The position numbers and the translations under genes are program-made. A stretch of 64,000 nucleotides of DNA. It comes from Paenibacillus aestuarii (GTDB taxonomy: Bacteria; Bacillota; Bacilli; Paenibacillales; NBRC-103111). This document shows, in pieces, positions 34,091 through 43,195 of this stretch. The number at the start of each line of letters is the position of its first letter. Position 1 is the first letter of the stretch. Where the stretch lies: positions 54,176-118,175 of the forward strand of contig NZ_JAQFVF010000083.1 of NCBI RefSeq assembly GCF_027789125.1, in the 5' to 3' direction. The notes under the pieces are model-generated. The model was not told where the DNA came from and did no database searches. It was given only the letters and a program-made list of their open reading frames with translations.

Positions 34091-35425
34091 ATGATATCCG
34101 TGATTTGCTGTACGAAGAGGGAGGAATTCATTGATAATATCTTTGAAAACTATTTGAAACAAAGAGTTCAAAGAAAGGAATTAATTATTATTTTGAATCA
34201 TGAAAAAATGAATATAGAAAAATGGAGAGAAAAATCCAGACCCTATAAAAATATTTCAGTATATGAGATGTATAATCATACGTTAGGTGAATGCCTGAAC
34301 TTTGGGGTTAGATTGAGCAAGTATGATACTTTCGCGAAGTTAGATGATGACGATTACTATTCGCCCAATTATCTAAAGAATCAGATCCATGCGATGAGAA
34401 AGTGGAATGCGGATATCGTATGTAAAAAAACTGTTTACATGTACTTTAAAGATAAAGATAAGTTTGCCTTGCATTTGGCTTATGATAATAGAAATACTTT
34501 TTTAAACCAACCTCCTTGGGGAGTGAAGGGATCCACGTTAGTCATTAAGAAAAGTGTATGGCAAATAGTGAAATTCCTAGATGTTAACATAAGCGAGGAC
34601 TTTGAATTTTTAAAAAAATGCAAAAGTCATAACTATAAGATATTTATTACGAATGAACATGACTATATTTGCCTGCGGCGGTCCGAGAATAATCATACTT
34701 GGAAAATAAGCAATCAATTATTACTCGAGCATTCTAAAGCGAAAAGTAAAAGCTTTGGTCCTCCTAAGAGATTCATCGCAAGTAAAAACAAGATCGCAGT
34801 TAAGGCTGGTAAAATGTTTCATCATTTAAGAACTCCGAGTAAGCACATCGCGTTAACTTTTGATGACGGTCCAGACCCGAGACATACGCCATTGATCTTA
34901 GACTTATTGAAACAATTTGGCGCGAAGGCAACCTTTTTTGTGGTAGGCAAGCAGGTTGCAAAATATCCTGAACTTGCACAAAGAATCGTTGCGGAAGGTC
35001 ATGATATCGGCAATCACACTTACCATCATCCGAATTTGGCACAATTGAGTCCTAGTCAAATCTATCAAGAATTACTGGATACAGAGCAATTAATCCAACG
35101 TACAACCGGTAAAAAAACTCGCATTTTTCGCCCGCCATATTTATCCAAAAATAATCAAGTGCTGCAGATTGTAAATGAATTAGGGTATAAGACCATTATG
35201 TGCTCTGTCGATACTTTTGATTATAACCCGGTTGGCGTGAACGATATCATGAAAACGGTGATGTCTGCTTGTAATAAGGGGGAAATTGTTTTGCTCCACG
35301 ATTCTGGCGGAGATCGGAGTCAAACGGTGAAAGCAGTCGGCATTATTCTTGAAAACCTTCAACATATAGGGTACCAATGTGTCAGCGTCTCCGAGTTGCT
35401 GGATATTCATAAGAAGTCTACGTGA
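34091..35425 (+). CDS. Fusion of GT2-like glycosyltransferase and NodB polysaccharide deacetylase
   Basis: 444 residues from ATG 34091, served by GAAGGGGGAAA. Residues 1-220 resemble a family-2 glycosyltransferase, with the metal motif as KLDDDDYYSPNYL near residue 85 and ISEDFEFLKKC. Residues 250-440 are a NodB domain with all five motifs: TFDDGPDPRHT near 256, GNHTYHHPNL, RPPY, SVDTFDYNP and LLHD. The join may couple polymer transfer to N-deacetylation in wall or exopolysaccharide metabolism. No signal peptide or membrane span is obvious, unusual for a NodB protein. AT-rich 5' half compared with the rest of the window. Confidence 0.88.
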   Translation: MISVICCTKREEFIDNIFENYLKQRVQRKELIIILNHEKMNIEKWREKSRPYKNISVYEMYNHTLGECLNFGVRLSKYDTFAKLDDDDYYSPNYLKNQIHAMRKWNADIVCKKTVYMYFKDKDKFALHLAYDNRNTFLNQPPWGVKGSTLVIKKSVWQIVKFLDVNISEDFEFLKKCKSHNYKIFITNEHDYICLRRSENNHTWKISNQLLLEHSKAKSKSFGPPKRFIASKNKIAVKAGKMFHHLRTPSKHIALTFDDGPDPRHTPLILDLLKQFGAKATFFVVGKQVAKYPELAQRIVAEGHDIGNHTYHHPNLAQLSPSQIYQELLDTEQLIQRTTGKKTRIFRPPYLSKNNQVLQIVNELGYKTIMCSVDTFDYNPVGVNDIMKTVMSACNKGEIVLLHDSGGDRSQTVKAVGIILENLQHIGYQCVSVSELLDIHKKST

Positions 35426-35506
35426 ATTTTAAAAAAGGCTCATCCTATTACTTTATGATGGGAAGCGCTTTTTTTATTTTGAAAATGCACATTGACTTGA
35501 AATAAC

Positions 35507-35536
35507 CAAAAAAATCCCGCTTTTTCGGCGGGATTA
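35507..35536 (-). terminator. Terminator of the minus-strand glycosyltransferase genes
   Basis: On the minus strand AATCCCGCC pairs with GCGGGATT around GAAAAA-type loop bases, followed by a T run. It lies 20 bases beyond the stop of the 271-residue glycosyltransferase. Confidence 0.85.
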
Positions 35537-35556
35537 GCTTCTTTATTGGATTCGGT

Positions 35557-36372
35557 TCACTTTTCGGTATTATTTTTCTTTATTATTTTCTTTAATTCCT
35601 TAATAATTAACCAACCCGATTTCGTAACCTTAAACACGGGCTCATATTCATTTCCCCAATCTTTTAGGACTTTTGTATAAACATAGCGCATCACCGTTTC
35701 AAACTTTTTGATATTTTCACGTTTGGTAATGTTGTTACTGTGTTTTCTAAGATTATAGAGATTCTTATCAACCCAGTGAAATCGACTAATGGCAATAAGC
35801 CTTAAGAGGAGGTTGCGATCTTCAGCATATCGTCCTTCATAAGGATCATCAGTTTTAAAGCCGCCAACTTGGCGCACGGTCACTGTACGGAAGAAACGGG
35901 GATAGAACATCTGATTATACAGGAGTAAATCATATTTATCTTGGAAAGATCGATGCTTCTGTACATGAATTTTCTTGAGTTCTCCATTTTTCTCTTGCCA
36001 AACCTTCGTGTTTCCATAGATGAGTGATGTGCTTTCAGGCTGTTTCTTCATTTCCTTCAGAAGCACTTCTAATGTATTCGGTATAATCCAATCATCGGAA
36101 TCTACGATTACGAAGTAGGGAGTTCTAATCATATTTAAAGCTGTTTGTAAGGCCTTTGCGATTCCTTGATTACGAGGCAGTGTGACAAGTTGAATCCGTT
36201 TATCACTGCGAAATGGTTTGATAACTTGAACGCTGTTATCCGTTGAACCATCGTCGATAACAATCATCTTCCAGTCTTTATAAGTTTGTTCTTGTACACT
36301 TTTGATGGCGTTCTCTATATATTTTTCTCGATTATAAACAGGAATGACGACAGTCACTTCTGCTTTTTGCAT
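35557..36372 (-). CDS. Family 2 glycosyltransferase
   Basis: 271 residues, GT-A fold: VTVVIPVYNREKYIENAIKS at the start, IDDGSTDNS nucleotide-sugar motif, VDSDDWIIPNTLEVL with the metal-binding DxD near residue 95, and an ED motif region (EGRYAEDRNLLLRL). It is the sister of the next gene, of exactly the same length, with closely matching sequence. Cytoplasmic; sugar donor and acceptor unknown. Probably made on one transcript with its sister. Confidence 0.92.
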   Translation of the reverse strand: MQKAEVTVVIPVYNREKYIENAIKSVQEQTYKDWKMIVIDDGSTDNSVQVIKPFRSDKRIQLVTLPRNQGIAKALQTALNMIRTPYFVIVDSDDWIIPNTLEVLLKEMKKQPESTSLIYGNTKVWQEKNGELKKIHVQKHRSFQDKYDLLLYNQMFYPRFFRTVTVRQVGGFKTDDPYEGRYAEDRNLLLRLIAISRFHWVDKNLYNLRKHSNNITKRENIKKFETVMRYVYTKVLKDWGNEYEPVFKVTKSGWLIIKELKKIIKKNNTEK

Positions 36373-36421
36373 GAAGGATTCATCCTTTCTTTGCGAGTCT
36401 TCATAACCAGATCAGGATGTG

Positions 36422-37237
36422 TTAGTTGATTCGCTTAACTCCTTCTTTCTTAGGTTTTAGTTTTTTGATATATAACCAGCCATCTTCTGCTATGGCAAAA
36501 ACCGGCTCATATTCGTCTCCCCATTGCTTTAATATCTTGGTGAATATATATTTCTTAGCTTCCTTAAAATACTTTCGGTTTTCACGACGAGTGGTGTTGC
36601 CTTCATGGGTGAGAACATTATAAAGAGTCTTATCAATCCAATGAAAATTGCTTATGCCAATTAGCTTTAGCAGCAGGTAGCGGTCTTCATCAAAACGTCC
36701 CCCATGTGGATCATCATTCGCAAACCCGCCAACTCGTCTTACCGTAGCTGTACGCATACAACGGGGATAAATCGCAGGACCATAACGAAGGAAATCATAT
36801 TTATCTTGAAAGGAGCGGTTTTTAAGAAGATAGACTTTACTTGTTTTGTCAACACGTTCTTTCCAGACGTTGGAGTTCGCGCAAATAAGTGAGGTTGTTT
36901 CTGGTTGTTTGTCCATCTCTTTGACTAGTACTTTTAAAGTGTCAGGTTCGAACCAATCATCAGAATCTAGAATGACAAAATAGGGGGTCTGTATCTCCTT
37001 TAATGCCGATTGCAAAGCTTTTCCCGTTCCGCGATTTTTTTCATATTGAATATGCCGAATTCGTTTTTCGTCTGTGAATCGTTTAATAATTTCACCTGTT
37101 TTATCCGTAGAGCCATCATTGATAATAATCATTTGCCATTGTGTATAGGTTTGTTTCAAAACACTGTTGAGCGCCTTTTCGATATATTTTTCTCGATTAT
37201 AGACAGGGATGACGACGGTTATTTGACTCGTACTCAT
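36422..37237 (-). CDS. Family 2 glycosyltransferase, sister copy
   Basis: 271 residues from ATG 37237; AAGGGA upstream favours it over two earlier in-frame starts. Same motif order as its neighbour: VVIPVYNREKYIEKALNS, INDGSTDKTG, LDSDDWFEPDTLKVL and RFDEDRYLLLKL. The two most likely arose by tandem duplication, about 50 bases apart. Probably cell-surface glycan synthesis along with the GT2-NodB fusion opposite. Confidence 0.92.
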   Translation of the reverse strand: MSTSQITVVIPVYNREKYIEKALNSVLKQTYTQWQMIIINDGSTDKTGEIIKRFTDEKRIRHIQYEKNRGTGKALQSALKEIQTPYFVILDSDDWFEPDTLKVLVKEMDKQPETTSLICANSNVWKERVDKTSKVYLLKNRSFQDKYDFLRYGPAIYPRCMRTATVRRVGGFANDDPHGGRFDEDRYLLLKLIGISNFHWIDKTLYNVLTHEGNTTRRENRKYFKEAKKYIFTKILKQWGDEYEPVFAIAEDGWLYIKKLKPKKEGVKRIN

Positions 37238-37581
37238 CGATATCATTTCCCTTCTTGTGGTCAATTCCTTGAAAAAATCTGCTCGTTTCTAGTCTTATAT
37301 GCATGTTCATCTTCACTTCAGAGTTTTGTCTAAAGTGTAGCCAGTATCTATCATGAATAGAGATAAAGTTGCCAATAGCATCAATGGCGATTAAACCTAC
37401 TAGCAGTAGAAAACTATTGCTTTATTATATGAGGAGATTATGCCTCCCGAACCGTGGCAGTCGTGCAATTTTTCGAAACAAAGAACCTCGGAATAGCAGT
37501 CGGCATATGCATGCTACACAAAAAAAAGAAAGACAGGGACGAATTCTCGCCGAACTCGGATTCAATTCATTCATTAAAAAG

Positions 37582-37618
37582 GTCGAATAGAATCATAATG
37601 ATTCTGTTCGACTTTTTT
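37582..37618 (+). terminator. Terminator with no intact gene before it
   Basis: A 14-bp stem (GTCGAATAGAATCA with its partner TGATTCTGTTCGAC) followed by TTTTTT. The 37238-37580 stretch upstream shows only short frames that I cannot support, so it may mark the end of a lost gene. Confidence 0.8.
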
Positions 37619-37632
37619 CTAAGTAAATCCCT

Positions 37633-37650
37633 TTGCATGTACATACAAGT
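37633..37650. promoter_or_regulatory. AraR-type operator, imperfect copy
   Basis: TTGCATGTACATACAAGT-type sequence matches the perfect operator at 37844 in about 14 of 18 positions. A TATAAT follows at 37662-37667, and another TGTACAA half-site at 37675. This would be the promoter of the regulator gene itself, which is only a remnant here. Confidence 0.55.
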
Positions 37651-37717
37651 TGAGCGAATGATATAATATCAGCATGTACAATATTTACTCGTATGGAGTG
37701 AATATTCCTATGGATAA

Positions 37718-37813
37718 GATGATCTCCCCAAGCACATTATTCTTAATAAGAAACTAAAGCCTGGACAGACATTCAAGCCTGAGCTAATCATCCGCGACTC
37801 AACAGCCCTCTAA
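37718..37813 (+). pseudogene. Possible remnant of an araR-type (GntR N-domain) repressor gene
   Basis: A short frame reads LPKH...ILNKKLKPGQTFKPEL and stops at 37813. The part LKPGQTFKPE matches the GntR winged-helix opening (x-L-x-PG-x-x-x-P-E), and LPK resembles the start of AraR. The segment between them is too short, the helix-turn-helix is lost and a stop precedes it. AraR-type operators on both sides support the idea. Short match, so moderate at best. Confidence 0.35.
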
Positions 37814-37843
37814 CAGGAGCATTTTATAAAAAAGGTGTGGCTA

Positions 37844-37866
37844 AACTTGTACGTACAAGTTATAAT
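37844..37866 (+). promoter_or_regulatory. AraR-type operator and promoter of the arabinose operon
   Basis: AACTTGTACGTACAAGTT (37844-37861) is a perfect palindrome like the AraR box of Bacillus subtilis. It shares its last base with a consensus -10, TATAAT (37861-37866), and fills the spacer to the weak -35. A bound repressor would shut off the promoter of araD. Confidence 0.75.
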
Positions 37867-37942
37867 GAAGCTAGTCGTATGAAAGGTTCCCCAGGACACA
37901 AGAGTGGGGGCGAGCTATTTTAGCATAAGGAGTGTGTCGTTC

Positions 37943-38671
37943 TTGCTAGAAGATTTGAAACAAGCTGTTTTGGAAGCGAACTTGGAACTGCCTAAATATG
38001 GCCTCGTTACTTTCACTTGGGGAAATGTAAGCGGTATCGATCGCGCCTCTGGACTCGTCGTTATTAAGCCAAGCGGTGTACCTTACGAAGCACTTAAACG
38101 GGATGATATGGTTGTCGTAGACCTGGAAGGTCATATTGTGGAAGGCCGACTGAAGCCATCGTCCGATACGCCGACGCACCTCGTGCTGTACAAGGCGTTT
38201 GGGACGATCGGCGGGATCGTCCATACCCATTCTCCGTGGGCGACTAGCTGGGCGCAGGCGGGGCGCGCCATACCGGCGCTAGGCACGACGCATGCCGACT
38301 ATTATTATGGTACGATTCCGTGTACACGAGATATGACTGAGGAGGAAATTAAAGGCGCGTACGAACTGGAAACTGGCAATGTTATTGCCGAGACGTTCCG
38401 TGGGCTAGACCCGACAATGGTACCAGGTGTGCTTGTAAAGAGCCATGCTCCTTTCAATTGGGGTAAGGATCCGCACGATGCCGTCCATAATGCAGTCGTA
38501 TTAGAGGAAGTGGCAAAAATCGCCTTACATACGCTTCAGTTGCAATCGGGCATCGATTCCATGGATCAGGCATTGCTCGATAAGCATTTCCTGCGTAAGC
38601 ATGGAAAGAATGCTTATTACGGTCAAATTGGAAATGATAATGGTACTACCGCAGATTTGTCTCGGCATTAA
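37943..38671 (+). CDS. araD: L-ribulose-5-phosphate 4-epimerase
   Basis: 242 residues from TTG 37943, giving MLEDLKQAVLEANLELPK, the usual AraD start; AAGGAG is ten bases upstream. Class II aldolase/epimerase fold with GLVTFTWGNVSGIDR, IKPSGVPY and the zinc histidines in HTHSPWATSWAQAG and VKSHAPFNWG. It converts L-ribulose 5-phosphate to D-xylulose 5-phosphate in the cytoplasm, the last arabinose step. First gene of the ara cluster here. Confidence 0.95.
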   Translation: MLEDLKQAVLEANLELPKYGLVTFTWGNVSGIDRASGLVVIKPSGVPYEALKRDDMVVVDLEGHIVEGRLKPSSDTPTHLVLYKAFGTIGGIVHTHSPWATSWAQAGRAIPALGTTHADYYYGTIPCTRDMTEEEIKGAYELETGNVIAETFRGLDPTMVPGVLVKSHAPFNWGKDPHDAVHNAVVLEEVAKIALHTLQLQSGIDSMDQALLDKHFLRKHGKNAYYGQIGNDNGTTADLSRH

Positions 38672-38763
38672 CCGAAGGCTATAAGATCGGCGTCGATCTG
38701 ACTGGCTACAGCATGCTAATTTCTTAGGCGTTCACAACGTCAGAAGATGGCTAGATTTAGATT

Positions 38764-38778
38764 GATACAAAATGTATC
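38764..38778. promoter_or_regulatory. Inverted repeat between araD and araA
   Basis: GATACAAAATGTATC (GATACA, three bases, TGTATC), with looser symmetry (TTTAGAT, TAAAT) outside. It lies 50 bases before araA and could be a diverged AraR box or another operator. Confidence 0.4.
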
Positions 38779-38830
38779 TAAATTGCTATTCATTTATAAT
38801 TATTAGTCATGATCTTCAGGAGGGATTTCA

Positions 38831-40321
38831 ATGTTCGATATGACAAAACACCAATTCTGGTTTGTAACCGGCAGCCAACACTTGTACGGACCTGAGACGA
38901 TTGAAGAAGTTGCTTCCCATTCTCAGGAAATGGTCGCTGGTCTTAATGCAAGCGGTAATCTGCCTTGTTCCGTCGTATTCAAGCCGGTGCTCACGACACC
39001 AGACGACATTCGCCGTCTATGTATCGAGGCCAATTCAGATGAATCCTGTGCCGGTCTGATCACTTGGATGCATACGTTTTCACCCGCAAAAATGTGGATT
39101 GCAGGCCTGAGCGAACTGCGTAAGCCGCTTCTGCACCTGCATACGCAGTACAATCGCGACATTCCGTGGGACAGCATCGATATGGACTTCATGAATACGA
39201 ACCAAGCAGCGCACGGCGACCGCGAGTACGGTTTTATCGGTGCCCGCATGGGCCTGTCCCGCAAAATCGTTGTTGGCTACTGGGCACACACCGACGTACA
39301 AAACCGTATCGGCTCTTGGATGCGCACGGCTGTCGCTTTGCAGGAAGGACGCCGTTTAAAGGTAGCTCGTTTTGGTGATAACATGCGCCAAGTTGCTGTA
39401 ACCGAAGGCGATAAAGTGGAAGCGCAAATCAAGTTCGGCTGGTCGATTAACGGCTATGGCGTCGGGGATTTGGTGGCACGGGTGAATGATGTGTCGGAAG
39501 CTGAAATCAATGCCTTGATGGATGAGTATGATACGCTTTACGACATTGCACCTGAAGGTCGCCAGTCCGGAGCTGTGCGTGACGCGATTCGTTATCAGGC
39601 TCGCATTGAGCTTGGACTCAAGGCGTTCCTGGTTGAGGGCGGCTTTGGAGCATTCACCACTTCGTTCGAAGATCTCCATGGTTTGCAGCAGCTACCGGGC
39701 CTCGCTGTACAGCGTCTCATGGGCGCAGGTTACGGCTTTGGCGGCGAAGGCGACTGGAAGACGTCGGCGTTTACCCGCATTATGAAGTTGATTGCAGGGA
39801 ACGAAGGTACGTCGTTTATGGAAGATTATACCTATCACTTTGAACCAGGCCGCGAGCTGGTGCTTGGCTCACATATGCTGGAGATTTGTCCAACGATAGC
39901 AGCTAACAAGGCGCGGATCGAAGTGCATCCGCTAGGCATCGGCGGCAAAGCCGACCCAGCCCGTCTCGTGTTCGACGGTCAAGCTGGTCCTGCGCTCAAC
40001 GCTACTGTCATTGATCTGGGCAATCGCTTCCGCTTGCTCATCAATACGGTTGACGCCGTTTCGGCGCCTCAACCGATGCCGAAGCTGCCGGTTGCCCGCG
40101 TTCTATGGCAAGCGCATCCTTCCCTTCAGGAGTCGGCTGAGGCTTGGATCCTGTCCGGTGGCGCGCACCATACGGTGTTCTCCAATAAAGTATCGGTGGA
40201 GCAACTGATCGATTGGGCCGATATGGTCGGCATCGAATATGTGCTCATCGACCGTAACACGAATGTGCAGCAGTTGCGTCGTGAGCTGCAGTGGAGCGAT
40301 ATCGCCTGGAAGCTGAGATAA
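38831..40321 (+). CDS. araA: L-arabinose isomerase
   Basis: 496 residues with AGGAGGG before the ATG. Family features throughout: HQFWFVTGSQHLYGPETIEEV at the start (given here as the recognised opening TGSQHLYG), WMHTFSPAKMWI, EGGFGAFTTSFEDLHG with active-site Glu, and SHMLEICPTIA with the metal His. It interconverts L-arabinose and L-ribulose using manganese. Between araD and the kinase gene. Confidence 0.97.
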   Translation: MFDMTKHQFWFVTGSQHLYGPETIEEVASHSQEMVAGLNASGNLPCSVVFKPVLTTPDDIRRLCIEANSDESCAGLITWMHTFSPAKMWIAGLSELRKPLLHLHTQYNRDIPWDSIDMDFMNTNQAAHGDREYGFIGARMGLSRKIVVGYWAHTDVQNRIGSWMRTAVALQEGRRLKVARFGDNMRQVAVTEGDKVEAQIKFGWSINGYGVGDLVARVNDVSEAEINALMDEYDTLYDIAPEGRQSGAVRDAIRYQARIELGLKAFLVEGGFGAFTTSFEDLHGLQQLPGLAVQRLMGAGYGFGGEGDWKTSAFTRIMKLIAGNEGTSFMEDYTYHFEPGRELVLGSHMLEICPTIAANKARIEVHPLGIGGKADPARLVFDGQAGPALNATVIDLGNRFRLLINTVDAVSAPQPMPKLPVARVLWQAHPSLQESAEAWILSGGAHHTVFSNKVSVEQLIDWADMVGIEYVLIDRNTNVQQLRRELQWSDIAWKLR

Positions 40322-40409
40322 GCGAAGATATTGGGAAAACGGCCCTTCTCTCATTTTAGATGGGGGCGGGGCCGTACCTCTTACACCATAAATGATGGAG
40401 GGACATTAC

Positions 40410-42008
40410 ATGCGTATTGATGGTAGAGATGCCATTCAGAATGGCAAGACCGTACTTGGTATTGAGCTTGGTTCTACCCGAATCAAAGCGGTTCTCATTG
40501 GCGAAGATCACTTGCCCCTTGCAGCTGGAAGCCATGATTGGGAGAACAGCTATGTAAACCACATTTGGACCTACAGCTTGGAAGATATTTGGAAAGGTGT
40601 GCAGATCAGCTATCAAAAGATGGCCGCAGAGGTGAAGGAGCTGTACGGTGTATCTTTACAAACCATCGGAGCCATTGGCTTCAGCGGTATGATGCACGGC
40701 TATATGGCATTTAATAAGGATGGCGAACTGCTGGTTCCATTCCGTACGTGGCGGAACAATATTACTGAACAGGCTTCCAAGGTACTTACGGAATTGTTCC
40801 AATATCAAATTCCCCAACGATGGAGCATAGCTCATCTCTATCAAGCCATTTTGAATCAGGAAGAGCATATTGCTCGTATTCATTTCCAAACAACCTTGGC
40901 TGGCTATATCCATTGGAAACTAACTGGGCAAAAGGTGCTGGGCGTTGGGGAAGCATCCGGTGTATTCCCGATTGATTTGGATTCGAAAAGCTACAACGCC
41001 ACCATGATCAATCAATTCAATGAATTGATTGCATCCCAAGACTTACCGTGGAAATTAGAAGATATTTTGCCCCGAGTTTTAGTAGCAGGTGAAAGCGCTT
41101 GCGTACTCACGGAGGAAGGTGCCAAGCTTTTGGACGTGACCGGTGAGCTGAAAGCCGGTATTCCGCTCTGTCCACCGGAGGGAGATGCTGGAACCGGCAT
41201 GGTTGCAACGAACAGTGTGGCTAAGCGTACGGGTAACGTATCTGCCGGAACATCCGTTTTTGCGATGGTTGTACTCGAAAAAGAACTGTCCAAAGTGTAT
41301 ACCGAGATCGACCTCGTCACTACGCCTACCGGCAATCTGGTTGCCATGGCGCATTCCAATAATTGCTCGTCCGACCTAAATGCATGGATAGGTCTGTTTG
41401 ACGAGTTTGCCAAAGTCATGGGCCTTGATGCAAGTGCCAACCAATTATATGGCACACTGTTTAACTTGGCGCTTCAAGGGGATCCGGACTGCGGCGGTCT
41501 ATTGGCCTACGGCTACCTCTCAGGGGAGCACATGACTCATTTCGAAGAAGGCCGTCCATTGTTTGTACGGTCATCGAATAGTAACTTTAATTTAGCCAAT
41601 TTCATGAGGGTTCATTTGTTTACAGCACTGGGTGCGCTAAAAATTGGAATGGATATCCTGCTCAAACAAGAAGGCGTTCAACTGGATGAAATCTTGGGTC
41701 ATGGCGGCTTTTTCAAGACCGAAGGTGTCGGGCAGCGTATAATGGCTGCTGCTTTGAACGTTCCGGTTTCAGTTATGGAAACTGCCGGGGAAGGCGGAGC
41801 ATGGGGAATCGCATTATTAGCCTCCTACATGATCAACAAGGCAGAGGACGAAACATTAGAGGACTATTTGAGTCAGAAGGTATTCGCAGATAAAGTGGGC
41901 AAGACAATTTCTCCTCAACTCAAGGACGTGGAAGGTTTCGAAGCGTTCATGTCAAGGTATGTTAAGGGACTTGCAATTGAGAAAGCAGCTGTCGAGCATC
42001 TCCAGTGA
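40410..42008 (+). CDS. FGGY-family kinase, probably L-ribulokinase
   Basis: 532 residues from ATG 40410, selected by GGAGGG. The first ATPase motif is LGIELGSTRIKAVLIG and the FGGY sugar-binding region includes GFSGMMHGYMAF; the C-terminal domain has GHGGFFKTEGVGQRIMAAAL and ETAGEGGAWGIALLASY. It is not the classic AraB subfamily, yet its place after araD and araA argues that it phosphorylates L-ribulose. No arabinose transporter is in the cluster. Confidence 0.85.
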   Translation: MRIDGRDAIQNGKTVLGIELGSTRIKAVLIGEDHLPLAAGSHDWENSYVNHIWTYSLEDIWKGVQISYQKMAAEVKELYGVSLQTIGAIGFSGMMHGYMAFNKDGELLVPFRTWRNNITEQASKVLTELFQYQIPQRWSIAHLYQAILNQEEHIARIHFQTTLAGYIHWKLTGQKVLGVGEASGVFPIDLDSKSYNATMINQFNELIASQDLPWKLEDILPRVLVAGESACVLTEEGAKLLDVTGELKAGIPLCPPEGDAGTGMVATNSVAKRTGNVSAGTSVFAMVVLEKELSKVYTEIDLVTTPTGNLVAMAHSNNCSSDLNAWIGLFDEFAKVMGLDASANQLYGTLFNLALQGDPDCGGLLAYGYLSGEHMTHFEEGRPLFVRSSNSNFNLANFMRVHLFTALGALKIGMDILLKQEGVQLDEILGHGGFFKTEGVGQRIMAAALNVPVSVMETAGEGGAWGIALLASYMINKAEDETLEDYLSQKVFADKVGKTISPQLKDVEGFEAFMSRYVKGLAIEKAAVEHLQ

Positions 42009-42411
42009 CAACCATGATTTGCCGAGCGATTCGGCGGAAGTATTTGGCTATGAATGAAGCCCTTTCCCCGAATGACATTTCAGCATTTTAATGCATAATG
42101 AGATATTTAGTAATTCTTGGACTTCAGTTGTAAGGTTACGGACCTTCCGCGGCAGATCGCTGAACTTCCTCAAATACGTTGCTTAATGACTACTTCACGA
42201 GGCTGCCTTTTGAAATTAAGGGGCATGTTGCAGGAAAGCGGGCACTTCCATATTGACCAAGGATTTATCGACAGGTAGGGGCCTTAATCATGACAAATTC
42301 GTTTTGCTTATGGATAAAACAACATCTCCATAGCAATAATAGTGGGAAAACGTGGGTTTTTCGTATTTCTTCAGCCCGCAACTCGAAGAACGAAGGGGCA
42401 TTGGTCACACC
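42009..42411. other. Gap of about 400 bases without a supported gene
   Basis: A plus-strand frame (about 42130-42277) reads VTDLPRQIAELPQIRC and ends HFHIDQGFIDR, but has no start, ribosome site or recognisable family. It may be debris of a lost gene. No promoter or terminator stands out. Confidence 0.3.
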
Positions 42412-42909
42412 TTGAACGAATCCCTAGAGATAATAATAAGAACGATCCTTGCCTATTTATGGCTATGGTTGTATACGAAGTTGATCGGCATGCGCCTGAT
42501 TGCGCAGAACTCATACCATTTGTTCGTGCTTACGATGATGATCGGGACGATCGGCGGTAATATGGCATTCAATCTCAAGATCAGCTTGATGAATTTCATC
42601 TTGAGCATGTTCGTCATCAGTGTAATCGGGTATGCGTTGATGAGAATATCGTTGAACAGCAAGAAGGTCGACGCCGCTATTTCAGGAGAGCCGATAGTGA
42701 TTATTAAGGACGGCGAACTGTTGCAGGAGCAGATGAAGAAGTACAAATACTCGATGGAAGCATTAAAGCAAGGCCTGAGAGGGAAGGATATTTTCGAAAT
42801 CGAGCAGGTCGAGTTCGCAGTCCTGGAACTAAACGGAACGCTTTCGGTACTCAAGAAAAGGAAATACCGAAACGTCACTTGGCAGGATCTTGAAAAAATA
42901 ATGAAATAG
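42412..42909 (+). CDS. DUF421 (YetF-type) membrane protein
   Basis: 165 residues if started at TTG 42412 (MNESLEIIIRTILAYLWLW); an in-frame GTG at 42352 adds a tail unlike the family. Two or three N-terminal spans are followed by the cytoplasmic YetF domain with GEPIVIIKDGELLQEQMKKYKYS and LKKRKYRNVTWQDLEK. Members occur widely in spore formers, with roles linked to spore or membrane properties, not well defined. The KxxGK motif at the end of the first span is atypical (KLIGMRL). Start position uncertain. Confidence 0.8.
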   Translation: MNESLEIIIRTILAYLWLWLYTKLIGMRLIAQNSYHLFVLTMMIGTIGGNMAFNLKISLMNFILSMFVISVIGYALMRISLNSKKVDAAISGEPIVIIKDGELLQEQMKKYKYSMEALKQGLRGKDIFEIEQVEFAVLELNGTLSVLKKRKYRNVTWQDLEKIMK

Positions 42910-42949
42910 CCGTTGTATGGAGTCAGAACATAAATGAAACTGTTATGGC

Positions 42950-42990
42950 CAGTCCCCTCGCCTTTTCCGGCAGGGGACTGTTTTAATTTT
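42950..42990 (+). terminator. Terminator after DUF421 gene
   Basis: CAGTCCCC-CGCC pairs with GGC-GGGGACTG around TTTTCC, followed by TTTTAATTTTTT. Confidence 0.88.
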
Positions 42991-43195
42991 TTGAATCGAC
43001 AAAGTCCTTGGTAATGGATGAGTGTCATGACCCAGGCATGACCTCTATTGAGCTTTACTCTGTAATCATCGTACATATGAAGCGCAATAGAAAACACTTC
43101 TTGGAGTGGTTTAAATCTGGTATATAATGGTTGCTGAAAATTAAAGGATTTCTATTTTTTTGTAAAGAATTATTAACACTAAATTTGTTTCAGAA

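Noticed and set aside
37369..37666. Two overlapping short plus-strand frames before the terminator at 37582
   Set aside because: No ribosome site, no recognisable family, and the two frames disagree; perhaps debris of a lost gene.
41090..41103. TGAAAGCGCTTGCG as a catabolite-control (cre) site
   Set aside because: Resembles the consensus but is deep inside the kinase gene and misses the last positions; no support for function.
42453..43097. Minus-strand frame of 214 residues
   Set aside because: Opposite the DUF421 gene and its terminator.
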